DNA of 10,897 nt. Origin: JAGUXG01 sp043798435. Its GTDB lineage: Bacteria; UBA9089; UBA9088; JAGUXG01. Positions 5,665 through 10,897 of this stretch are shown here, piece after piece (positions within the stretch are counted from its first letter, which is position 1; the number at the start of each line of letters is the position of its first letter). Under the pieces are notes generated by a model, which was not told the DNA's origin, searched no databases, and was given only the letters and a program-made list of their open reading frames with translations. The stretch spans positions 1 through 10,897 of the forward strand of contig JAZDOR010000164.1 of the NCBI GenBank assembly GCA_043798435.1. The letters run 5' to 3'. Made by a program: the position numbers and the translations under genes.

Positions 5665-7188
5665 TCACTTCTCTATCCCCTTCTCAATCAACCAATGCTC
5701 AACTATGGTAACTATATTCTGGGTAAGCCAGTACAAGACAAGCCCTGATGGAAATTGCAAGAACATAAATGTCATAATAATCGGCATCATCATCATCATT
5801 TTATCCATTGATGGGTCGCTGCTGGCAGAGGGGCTCATCTTCTGCTGAATAAACATGCTCACTCCCATAAGTATAGGCAAGACAAAGTAAGGGTCCTTGC
5901 TTGAAAGGTCTTGTATCCAGAAGATAAAGGGTGCGCCACGAAGCTCTATTCCGTTGTCAAAGGCAGAGTATAGGGCAAAGAATACCGGCATCTGTAGAAG
6001 CAGAGGAAGGCATCCACCAAAGGGATTGACCTGATGTTCTTTGTAGAGCTTCATCGTCTCCTCTTGTAATATTTTGGGATCCTTGTGTTTCTCCTTAAGC
6101 CTCTCCATATGAGGCTTGAGTTTTGCCATAGCCTTCATTGCCTTAAAATTCTTTCTGGTCAAGGGATGCAAGGCTATCTTTATTATAATAGTAAGAAAAA
6201 TGATGGATAGACCATAGTTTCCTATCACCTTATACAAAAGAAAGAGAGAGTAAAGTATCCATCTGGCAAGAAACCACATTCCAGAGAGCTTGACCAGACC
6301 AAATTTAGAGAGCTCTTTATGATCTTTCGGTCCAATATATACCTCAATAACATTGTCTATAGATTTTCCTGGCTCAAGTAGATAGCCTGAAAACTCTGCC
6401 TCCATCCGATAACTTTTATCAGGTTCCTGAATGAAATATGACCTTTGTGGTCTCATCTTTGGAACTGCCGAAAATATAAAATATTTATCTTTCTGAACTA
6501 ACCAATCCACAGGCTCATCTATCTGTATCTTTTGATAGAGGGGTATTTTCTCTTTAAGTCCAATACCCTCAAGAACCCCTCCACCACTATATCCTATATC
6601 CTTAAGTCCATTATTGACCAGATAGCACTGGGGAGAGCCATGACCACCAACATCTTGACCAAGTAGGGAGGAAAGGCAGAGAAGAATGGGAGGTGTAGTC
6701 ATAGCTTTTTTGGAGGTATTAGTAAGGGTAAGGACTGTCTTGAAAAGGTATGAGTCAGGATCAAAGATATATCTCTTTTTAATCTCTAATTCACCTAATT
6801 GATAATAAAACTCCATTGTCTGTAGGGATGAGGTTACAGGCAGAAGCTCTTCTTCACCCGCTTTTATAGAAAAACAATTGTTTTCTGGGCTGAGGACAGG
6901 ATATGGCTTCTCCTTTTTGGTAAACCTCAAAAGAGACAAAGTGCCAATCTTTCCATCTGAAAAGACGGTTGCCTCAAATAGACCCGATTTTATCTTTGTC
7001 TCTTCTATTGGGATGGAGATTCTGGTTTTGGTTTCAATTTTAGGGAGGATAACCTCTTCTTTTTTGGGAGATTCTATAGAAGGTTTGTCAGGAACGGGTA
7101 GAGGTGGCTGCTGATGTTGCATCCACAGAGAATGAAGGAAAAGGATGATAAGGGATAGAAACAGAAAGAGGAAGAGCCGTGCATTCAT
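5665..7188 (-). CDS. yidC: Membrane protein insertase YidC (Oxa1 family)
   Basis: Inserts and folds inner-membrane proteins, alone or with SecYEG. The 507-residue chain has the Gram-negative layout: an N-terminal membrane segment (about 4-20), a proline-rich linker, a periplasmic P1 beta domain (about 65-295), and the five-helix insertase core. Landmarks are HPLTRKN (341-347), a charged cytoplasmic hairpin (about 355-385), NPFGGCLPLLLQMP (388-401), APFIFWIQDLS (419-429) and FPSGLVLYW (479-487). The groove arginine before the PLT motif (R366 in E. coli) is Lys337 here, so the positive charge is kept. The Met-rich run DKMMMMMP (462-469) lies in the TM4/TM5 region. The ATG overlaps the panD stop (TAATG), so the two genes form an operon. 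The usual rnpA/jag/mnmE neighbours are absent. It converges with the MFS gene. Confidence 0.95.
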   Translation of the reverse strand: MNARLFLFLFLSLIILFLHSLWMQHQQPPLPVPDKPSIESPKKEEVILPKIETKTRISIPIEETKIKSGLFEATVFSDGKIGTLSLLRFTKKEKPYPVLSPENNCFSIKAGEEELLPVTSSLQTMEFYYQLGELEIKKRYIFDPDSYLFKTVLTLTNTSKKAMTTPPILLCLSSLLGQDVGGHGSPQCYLVNNGLKDIGYSGGGVLEGIGLKEKIPLYQKIQIDEPVDWLVQKDKYFIFSAVPKMRPQRSYFIQEPDKSYRMEAEFSGYLLEPGKSIDNVIEVYIGPKDHKELSKFGLVKLSGMWFLARWILYSLFLLYKVIGNYGLSIIFLTIIIKIALHPLTRKNFKAMKAMAKLKPHMERLKEKHKDPKILQEETMKLYKEHQVNPFGGCLPLLLQMPVFFALYSAFDNGIELRGAPFIFWIQDLSSKDPYFVLPILMGVSMFIQQKMSPSASSDPSMDKMMMMMPIIMTFMFLQFPSGLVLYWLTQNIVTIVEHWLIEKGIEK

Positions 7189-7514
7189 TAAAGATTTACC
7201 ACCCTAAGTTTTGCGCTTCTTGCCTCTTCATCAGAAAGGATAGCATAAGAAAGAATAACCAGCCCGTCCCCTATCTCAGAAAGCCTTGTAGCCGGACCAT
7301 AAAGAATAATGCTCTTTGAACCACTTTTCTCTGAGATGGCATAAGTCTCAAACCTTGCACCTGTTGACTGATTAATGACCTGAACCCTTTCGCCCTGCAA
7401 AATATCAGCCTTCTCCATAGTCTCTGAGTCTATGCCAATACTTCCAGAGCATTCCATCACCCGAGCCGTCACCCTGGCTCCCACTATCTTAGACTTACAC
7501 ATTATTCTAAACAT
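7188..7514 (-). CDS. panD: Aspartate 1-decarboxylase (pyruvoyl-dependent)
   Basis: Makes beta-alanine from L-aspartate for pantothenate and CoA synthesis. The proenzyme cleaves itself between Gly24 and Ser25 (CSGSIGID) to form the pyruvoyl group. Counting from the ATG at 7514 gives 108 residues. Lys9, Gly24, Ser25, Arg54, Thr57 and Tyr58 then fall at exactly the E. coli PanD positions. The frame is open back to an ATG at 7550, but the promoter at 7522-7550 overlaps that stretch and would start the RNA at about 7515, so 7514 is the better start and the mRNA is probably leaderless. Two positions that are usually conserved differ: Tyr22 is Cys and Asn72 is Tyr. The C-terminus is shorter than in E. 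coli (126 residues), as in many bacteria. Its stop overlaps the yidC start. Confidence 0.9.
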   Translation of the reverse strand: MFRIMCKSKIVGARVTARVMECSGSIGIDSETMEKADILQGERVQVINQSTGARFETYAISEKSGSKSIILYGPATRLSEIGDGLVILSYAILSDEEARSAKLRVVNL

Positions 7515-7521
7515 TGTCATT

Positions 7522-7550
7522 ATTATATTCTTGTTAAAGCCAAAAGTCAA
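7522..7550 (-). promoter_or_regulatory. Near-consensus sigma70 promoter of panD-yidC
   Basis: On the minus strand a -35 TTGACT (7545-7550), a 17-base spacer and a -10 TATAAT (7522-7527) are present. The expected transcription start is about 7515, one base before the panD ATG at 7514. That predicts a leaderless transcript and rules out the upstream in-frame ATGs at 7520 and 7550. Confidence 0.8.
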
Positions 7551-7603
7551 TTTATTGCTTTATACCTAACTTTTGCACGAATTTTAAGGATATGTCACTT
7601 GAA

Positions 7604-7664
7604 CCCTGTTAGATATTCCTCTGATAAGTTATAGGAGGAGTATTTTGTGTATTATCTAACAAGG
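7604..7664. repeat. Inverted repeat upstream of panD
   Basis: CCCTGTTAGATA (7604-7615) and TATCTAACAAGG (7653-7664) pair at 11 of 12 positions across a 37-base loop. It lies about 55 bases upstream of the panD -35 element, too far for a classical operator. It could be a small mobile repeat or an upstream regulator site. Function unknown. Confidence 0.45.
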
Positions 7665-7687
7665 TGAACCATCAAATCCTTACCCTA

Positions 7688-7715
7688 TTTCAAAAGCAAT
7701 GAAAGCCTTTTGAAA
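7688..7715. terminator. Hairpin downstream of the PorV-like gene
   Basis: TTTCAAAAG (7688-7696) and CTTTTGAAA (7707-7715) form a perfect 9-bp stem with a 10-base loop, 55-82 bases beyond the stop of the minus-strand PorV-like gene. A smaller hairpin, ACTTCA/TGAAGT (7742-7759), sits nearer that stop. Neither is followed by a T-run on the minus strand, so terminator function is tentative. Confidence 0.35.
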
Positions 7716-7769
7716 TGATGCGTCTTGAGTGGTTAGTCTTTACTTCAAATGGCTGAAGTGTTATGACTT

Positions 7770-8672
7770 CTACTTCCCAAAGTGAGTGGTGAAGGAGAGG
7801 CGGTGGGTGTCCCCTAAGTCGTTATAAGGAACATAGGCATAGTCAATTTGGAAGGTGTCTAATTTCAGACCTGCACCAAGGCTGACGCCAATACCAAGGT
7901 CTGAGAAAACTTGAGAGTTGTAGCCTCCTCTTAGACTTAAGTTTCTGTTTATCTGCCATTCTGTGCCGCAAGAGATTCTCCAGTTGTTATCTAAAGGTTT
8001 TACTAAGTCTAATAGGAGCTTAGCGTCCTCATCCATCAGCTTATAAACTGCACCAATTTTCAGGGTGATAGGCATCTTGTCTTCTTCTCTGATAAACTTC
8101 ATCCTGGGGCCTATATTCTGGACTACTACAGCCAGAGAAAGCCCATCTATCATTGGTGGCTTATAAATCTGGCCAGCATCAATAGCAAAGTTGGATGTTT
8201 TCACATTCTCTATCTGCTGGCTAATCCATTTGGCAGATACGCCAAAATAGTTTCTATGCGAAAACCTCTGACTATAGCTGAAGCTGACTGCCAAATCATT
8301 AGCGTCAAAATCATCTATCTTCTTACTTTCATCATCATAACCTGGAATTTTTGGTGTCTGAAGGTATAAAGCAGATACACCCAAAGCATTATCCCTATTG
8401 ATGGGTGCGGCATATCCAATAAACCCATACCTTGTCTCATCAATCCACAAGCCTCCACAGGTTATCGCCTCAGCTGTTTTCAACTGGGCAAGACCTGCCG
8501 GGTTATAGTAGCAGGCAGAGGCATCATCTGCTAAGGCAGAAAAGGCACCACCCATAGAGGCTGCCCTTGCCACCGGGTCAATCTTCAGAAACTGTGCCCC
8601 ACAGACACCCTTTGAAATTGCCCATGACTTAAAGGAGACCAAAATTACCAGCAATATCAATAATCTCTTCAT
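7770..8672 (-). CDS. PorV/PorQ-like outer-membrane beta-barrel protein
   Basis: A 300-residue protein with a signal peptide (KRLLILLVILVSF, probable cleavage after SWA at about residue 18). The N-terminal hallmark of the PorV/PorQ group follows: GAQFLKIDPVARAASMGGA (25-43), ALADDASA and YYNPAGLAQL (55-64). The rest is alternating beta strands ending in an aromatic strand with RLSFTTHFGK, as expected for a barrel. In type IX secretion PorV is the outer-membrane shuttle that binds C-terminal sorting domains and PorQ works with the sortase PorU/PorZ. This assignment cannot separate the two or exclude another FadL-like barrel. Two sorting-tail proteins in the window fit a type IX-like role. The start has AAGAGGA seven bases upstream. 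It begins 15 bases after the nucleotidyltransferase stop, so they may share a transcript. Confidence 0.8.
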   Translation of the reverse strand: MKRLLILLVILVSFKSWAISKGVCGAQFLKIDPVARAASMGGAFSALADDASACYYNPAGLAQLKTAEAITCGGLWIDETRYGFIGYAAPINRDNALGVSALYLQTPKIPGYDDESKKIDDFDANDLAVSFSYSQRFSHRNYFGVSAKWISQQIENVKTSNFAIDAGQIYKPPMIDGLSLAVVVQNIGPRMKFIREEDKMPITLKIGAVYKLMDEDAKLLLDLVKPLDNNWRISCGTEWQINRNLSLRGGYNSQVFSDLGIGVSLGAGLKLDTFQIDYAYVPYNDLGDTHRLSFTTHFGK

Positions 8673-8679
8673 CTTTTTG

Positions 8680-8686
8680 TCCTCTT
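8680..8686 (-). promoter_or_regulatory. Ribosome binding site of the PorV-like gene
   Basis: AAGAGGA on the minus strand lies seven bases before the ATG at 8672, within the 15-base gap after the nucleotidyltransferase stop. Confidence 0.65.
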
Positions 8687-8687
8687 T

Positions 8688-9005
8688 TTACATTATTTTT
8701 TTTCCAGTTCTTCTAATCTCAGAAGCAAAACTACCACCATTATAAAAATCCTCTGGCCTAAAAGGCATTGGTTCAATTCTATTGTCTATCTTTCTTCTTA
8801 AGGGGACTATCTTTCTTCTATCATCAAACCAGTCTCCGCTAAATGAATCAGAGATTAAAGCCATATCAATATCACTCTCCTCTGTTTGATCCCCTTTCAC
8901 ATAAGAACCAAAGAGTATCGCTTCTTGAATAGGAATATTATTTTTTTCCAGTTCCTTAATATACCGTTTTATCACCTCTATGATTGAACCTGTTTCAATA
9001 GCCAC
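8688..9005 (-). CDS. MNT-type minimal nucleotidyltransferase (antitoxin-like)
   Basis: A 105-residue protein with the DNA polymerase beta-like nucleotidyltransferase signature: Gly33-Ser34, ten residues, then Asp45-Ile-Asp47, with Glu78 in RIEPMPFRP as likely third acidic ligand. All catalytic positions are present and the length is normal. Members paired with HEPN proteins act as antitoxins; characterised MntA enzymes AMPylate the HEPN RNase. It starts with GTG at 9005, preceded by GAGGAG at the right distance, and overlaps the HEPN gene by 28 bases. Its toxin partner seems internally deleted, so this protein may now be an orphan. The PorV-like gene follows after 15 bases. Confidence 0.85.
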   Translation of the reverse strand: MAIETGSIIEVIKRYIKELEKNNIPIQEAILFGSYVKGDQTEESDIDMALISDSFSGDWFDDRRKIVPLRRKIDNRIEPMPFRPEDFYNGGSFASEIRRTGKKIM

Positions 9006-9172
9006 CCTTTTATCTCCTCAATCTTTTTCAGATAGGTTTCTGTAAACTCCCGGGTACATTTTTTATAAAATAAAGCATAAGAATAATCGCCTTTCTCAAA
9101 GAGATGTTCCATCACTATCCAATCCTTCTCTGCGGCTTCAATCCAGTAATTAACCTTCTCTTCTTTGGTCAT
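8978..9172 (-). pseudogene. HEPN-domain protein with an internal in-frame deletion
   Basis: The N-terminal half is a typical HEPN start (VNYWIEAAEKDW, then FEKGDYSYALF) and the C-terminal part is a typical HEPN end (FYKKCTREFTETYLKKI, then IKGWL). Full members of this group are about 125-130 residues; this one has 64. The middle is missing: the helix with an EKxLKA-type motif, the conserved His region and the ARYPD-type segment. The two ends join directly at ALF-YKK (about residues 35-36) without a frameshift. In HEPN/MNT pairs this protein is the RNase toxin, so the remnant is probably inactive. The frame remains open and overlaps the nucleotidyltransferase start, so it may still be translated and support coupling. 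An AT-rich palindrome lies directly upstream. Confidence 0.7.
9014..9019 (-). promoter_or_regulatory. Ribosome binding site deciding the GTG start of the nucleotidyltransferase
   Basis: GAGGAG on the minus strand lies eight bases before the GTG at 9005 and inside the HEPN frame. Confidence 0.65.
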
Positions 9173-9180
9173 GTTTAGTT

Positions 9181-9238
9181 TATAGTGTATAGTTTATGGT
9201 TTATAGTCTATCAACTATACACTATACACTATACACTA
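9181..9238. repeat. AT-rich palindrome with 7-base tandem repeats
   Basis: TATAGTGTATAGTT (9181-9194) is the exact reverse complement of AACTATACACTATA (9213-9226), a 14-bp stem with an 18-base loop. The right arm is part of a tandem run of ACTATAC (three full units from 9214, then a partial one) that extends into the TAG stop of the large secreted protein. Low-complexity hairpins of this kind are spread between genes in some environmental genomes. It may end transcription of the upstream gene, and it forms the region upstream of the HEPN/MNT pair. Confidence 0.7.
9186..9214 (-). promoter_or_regulatory. Possible promoter of the HEPN/MNT/PorV-like operon inside the palindrome
   Basis: On the minus strand TTGATA (9209-9214), a 17-base spacer and TATACA (9186-9191) predict a start at about 9179, seven bases before the HEPN ATG. 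The AT-rich repeat produces such matches easily, so this is weak. Confidence 0.3.
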
Positions 9239-10897
9239 CTTAATGATGGCAAACCTCCTCACAATCTTTTCGCCTGTTCTATCTTCTATGACAGCAAAAT
9301 ATACACCAGAGGCAACGCTCTCACACGAGTTATTCTTTAAGTCCCAACCCCATTGTGTGCCAAAGACATCCTCCTTCTTAAAGACAAGCTCCCCTGATAG
9401 ATTAAAGATGGAGATTTTGACACATCCATTCAGATTCTCAAACCAAACCTTTGTATGCTGTTTGTTAGACTTAAATGGATTTGGCCTCACAATCACACCA
9501 CCTATCTCTAATCCAACTGGGTTGCCAACAGCATAGATAGAGAGATGCTTGATCCTACACTCAACCCTATCCTGGGCTGGATAGACTATCTGTGACCCCT
9601 CTACCAGCCTCCAGCCATCTGGAAGAAGCTGATAAATTCTATAGGAAAGGTCATCCTCTTCATTCAGGGGGTCTGGATCGTCATAAGGCAGAATTAACAC
9701 CAGTTCTTTTGTCGGCTGGGTTTCAGTGCCACCAGGCGTTAAAGCCAATATCTCATAACAAGAACCAGAGAGGATGTATCTTATGGGAGGAGTAGCTTGC
9801 CTTGTCTCCATCATAAGCCTCTTTTCAAGGGTAAAGGTTATAGAACCAGAGAAGGCACCCCTTGGAATCTTGATTGAGATATCAGGTGTTGAAACCTCAT
9901 CATCCTTGTCTGGCTCAACAACCTTATAGGAATCAACAACCCTTATACCGTCAGAATAGACAAAGCCTCCCCAACCCGCAATATTCTTTGCCCTGACCCT
10001 GTAGCAGTATAGCCCTTTTGACCTCCCTGAAACCTGATACCACTCATCAGATGGGCTGATGGTATTGCTCAAACTTACATAGCTGCCTGTCCCTACCCTC
10101 TCCTGAATCTCATAGTAAAGGATTCCATCTGCTCTCGGAAGAGAAACCCTGTAACTGCCATCAGTATCTGCATCTGAGTCCCCTGAAATCTCATCCTCCA
10201 CTGAGTCTTCATCTGCATCTTCAACCGGGATGTTAGAGAGAACAGGTGTCGTGCCCATAACCCCAATAGGAATAGAGGCAACTGTTATTGTCTCCTGGCC
10301 ACAGGTGATGGTAGCATAGTTTAATATCTCTCCTTTTTCAATCAACACCTGACCACCAAAGGTAATATCATTGCTGCCAAGAGACGGAATATTCGAGATA
10401 TTCCAAACAAGTGTGTTATCTATGAAGGAAGCTGTGCAGTATTTTCCTACTGGAATATAGGCAGCAGCGAAGAAAGGATAGGTTCCACCTTCTGAAAGCT
10501 CCTTGATATATCCGCCTGTAACCTTCAGCTCAAACCTCTTGAAGCTATATATAATATTCGCCTTTGCCGAAGATTTGTTGATTTCACTGAGTAAGGCATT
10601 TATAGTCGGGTAATTAGAGCTGTTTATTGGCTTTGATGTATATTCACCAAAGTTTGTCTTTATCTTTATCCAACCATCTACAAGATTATCAAACTGCGAC
10701 CAGCCATTAGCATTATTGATATTGACATCTATCTCCTTTATGCTCCTTACTGTATCAACAGAGAGTCCATAAGGAAGCGAATCCCTGACCACGATATTAT
10801 CTGCAGAAGCATCACCATCGTTCTTCACCTTTATTGTATAAAGGAGATATGCCCCATAGCCCACATCTGTGTTTGGCACAACATCCTTAGTTGAATT
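9236..10897 (-). CDS. Secreted multidomain surface protein with C-terminal sorting tail, 5'-partial
   Basis: The frame is open to the window end; the GTG at 10879 is internal. Residues are counted from that GTG. A DUF11-type domain is split: its start is YTIKVKNDGDASADNIVVRD (14-33) and its end WNISNIP with GEILNYATIT (about 159-192). The stretch between contains a possible flagellin_IN-like motif (about 91-120). A very acidic segment (219-240) leads into an FN3-like domain (about 233-316). A ZU5-like domain follows (about 325-450), with ISIKIPRGAFS, LVLILPYD and HLSIYAVG. The chain ends in an intact Por/FlgD-like sorting domain: VRPNPFK (464-470), ISIFNLSGELVF (489-500), VASGVYFAV (522-530) and RRFAIIK. 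It is presumably exported to the cell surface. The TAG stop lies in the AT-rich palindrome. Ligand or function is unknown. Confidence 0.88.
   Translation of the reverse strand, partial: NSTKDVVPNTDVGYGAYLLYTIKVKNDGDASADNIVVRDSLPYGLSVDTVRSIKEIDVNINNANGWSQFDNLVDGWIKIKTNFGEYTSKPINSSNYPTINALLSEINKSSAKANIIYSFKRFELKVTGGYIKELSEGGTYPFFAAAYIPVGKYCTASFIDNTLVWNISNIPSLGSNDITFGGQVLIEKGEILNYATITCGQETITVASIPIGVMGTTPVLSNIPVEDADEDSVEDEISGDSDADTDGSYRVSLPRADGILYYEIQERVGTGSYVSLSNTISPSDEWYQVSGRSKGLYCYRVRAKNIAGWGGFVYSDGIRVVDSYKVVEPDKDDEVSTPDISIKIPRGAFSGSITFTLEKRLMMETRQATPPIRYILSGSCYEILALTPGGTETQPTKELVLILPYDDPDPLNEEDDLSYRIYQLLPDGWRLVEGSQIVYPAQDRVECRIKHLSIYAVGNPVGLEIGGVIVRPNPFKSNKQHTKVWFENLNGCVKISIFNLSGELVFKKEDVFGTQWGWDLKNNSCESVASGVYFAVIEDRTGEKIVRRFAIIK

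Noticed and set aside
6878..7114. Antisense open frame of 78 codons within yidC
   Set aside because: It overlaps the well-supported N-terminal part of YidC and shows no independent coding evidence.
7515..7550. A 12-residue N-terminal extension of PanD from ATG 7550
   Set aside because: The stretch contains the -10 and part of the spacer and -35 of a near-consensus promoter, and PanD numbering fits only the ATG at 7514.
9181..9238. CRISPR-like array from the ACTATAC tandem repeats
   Set aside because: The units are only seven bases long, contiguous and without spacers, and form one palindrome.
9243..9536. Antisense open frame of 97 codons under the sorting domain of the large secreted protein
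   Set aside because: The minus-strand frame has unmistakable sorting-domain homology; the plus-strand frame lacks a start signal and any family pattern.

Overview
The window looks like a chromosomal piece of an uncultured diderm (Gram-negative-type) bacterium of modest G+C content. The evidence is a YidC with a large periplasmic domain, a PorV-like outer-membrane barrel, and two long secreted Ig-rich proteins ending in type IX-like (Por/FlgD-like) C-terminal sorting domains. The repeat style of the surface proteins and the frequent palindromic intergenic repeats remind me of candidate phyla such as Desantisbacteria, Omnitrophota or WOR-3. That placement is impression, not proof. All three stop codons are used normally, so the standard bacterial code applies.

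Layout. Genes at 1-5332 lie on the plus strand and genes at 5665-10897 on the minus strand, converging on a 332-base spacer. Region A (1-2364) holds the 3' end of a secreted Ig-repeat protein whose sorting tail is broken by one in-frame TAA. Next comes a tightly coupled pair: a C39-like cysteine peptidase and a 100-residue protein of unknown function. A second, orphan copy of the same sorting tail follows, and then a 56-residue charged protein whose ATG overlaps that tail's stop codon. The two-gene insert is thus bracketed by direct copies of one C-terminal tail, the most unusual arrangement here. Region B (2393-5332) has methionyl-tRNA synthetase (metG), a 90-bp palindromic element and an MFS transporter. 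The spacer at 5333-5664 holds only repeats.

Region C (7550 down to 5665) is a panD-yidC operon with a TAATG overlap. A near-consensus sigma70 promoter ends so close to the second internal ATG of the panD frame that the mRNA should be leaderless, and this start also places the self-cleaving Gly-Ser at residues 24-25 as in E. coli PanD. Region D (10897 down to 7770) holds a second, 5'-incomplete secreted protein with an intact sorting tail, an AT-rich palindrome, a HEPN/MNT toxin-antitoxin pair whose HEPN member appears to have lost its middle, and a PorV/PorQ-like barrel 15 bases behind the nucleotidyltransferase.

How they fit together: the PorV-like protein, the two sorting-tail proteins and YidC all belong to envelope biogenesis and secretion, and a type IX-like export route is the natural inference. 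metG and panD are housekeeping genes. The C39 pair, the 56-residue protein and the decayed HEPN/MNT pair look like accessory cargo inserted around the surface-protein genes.
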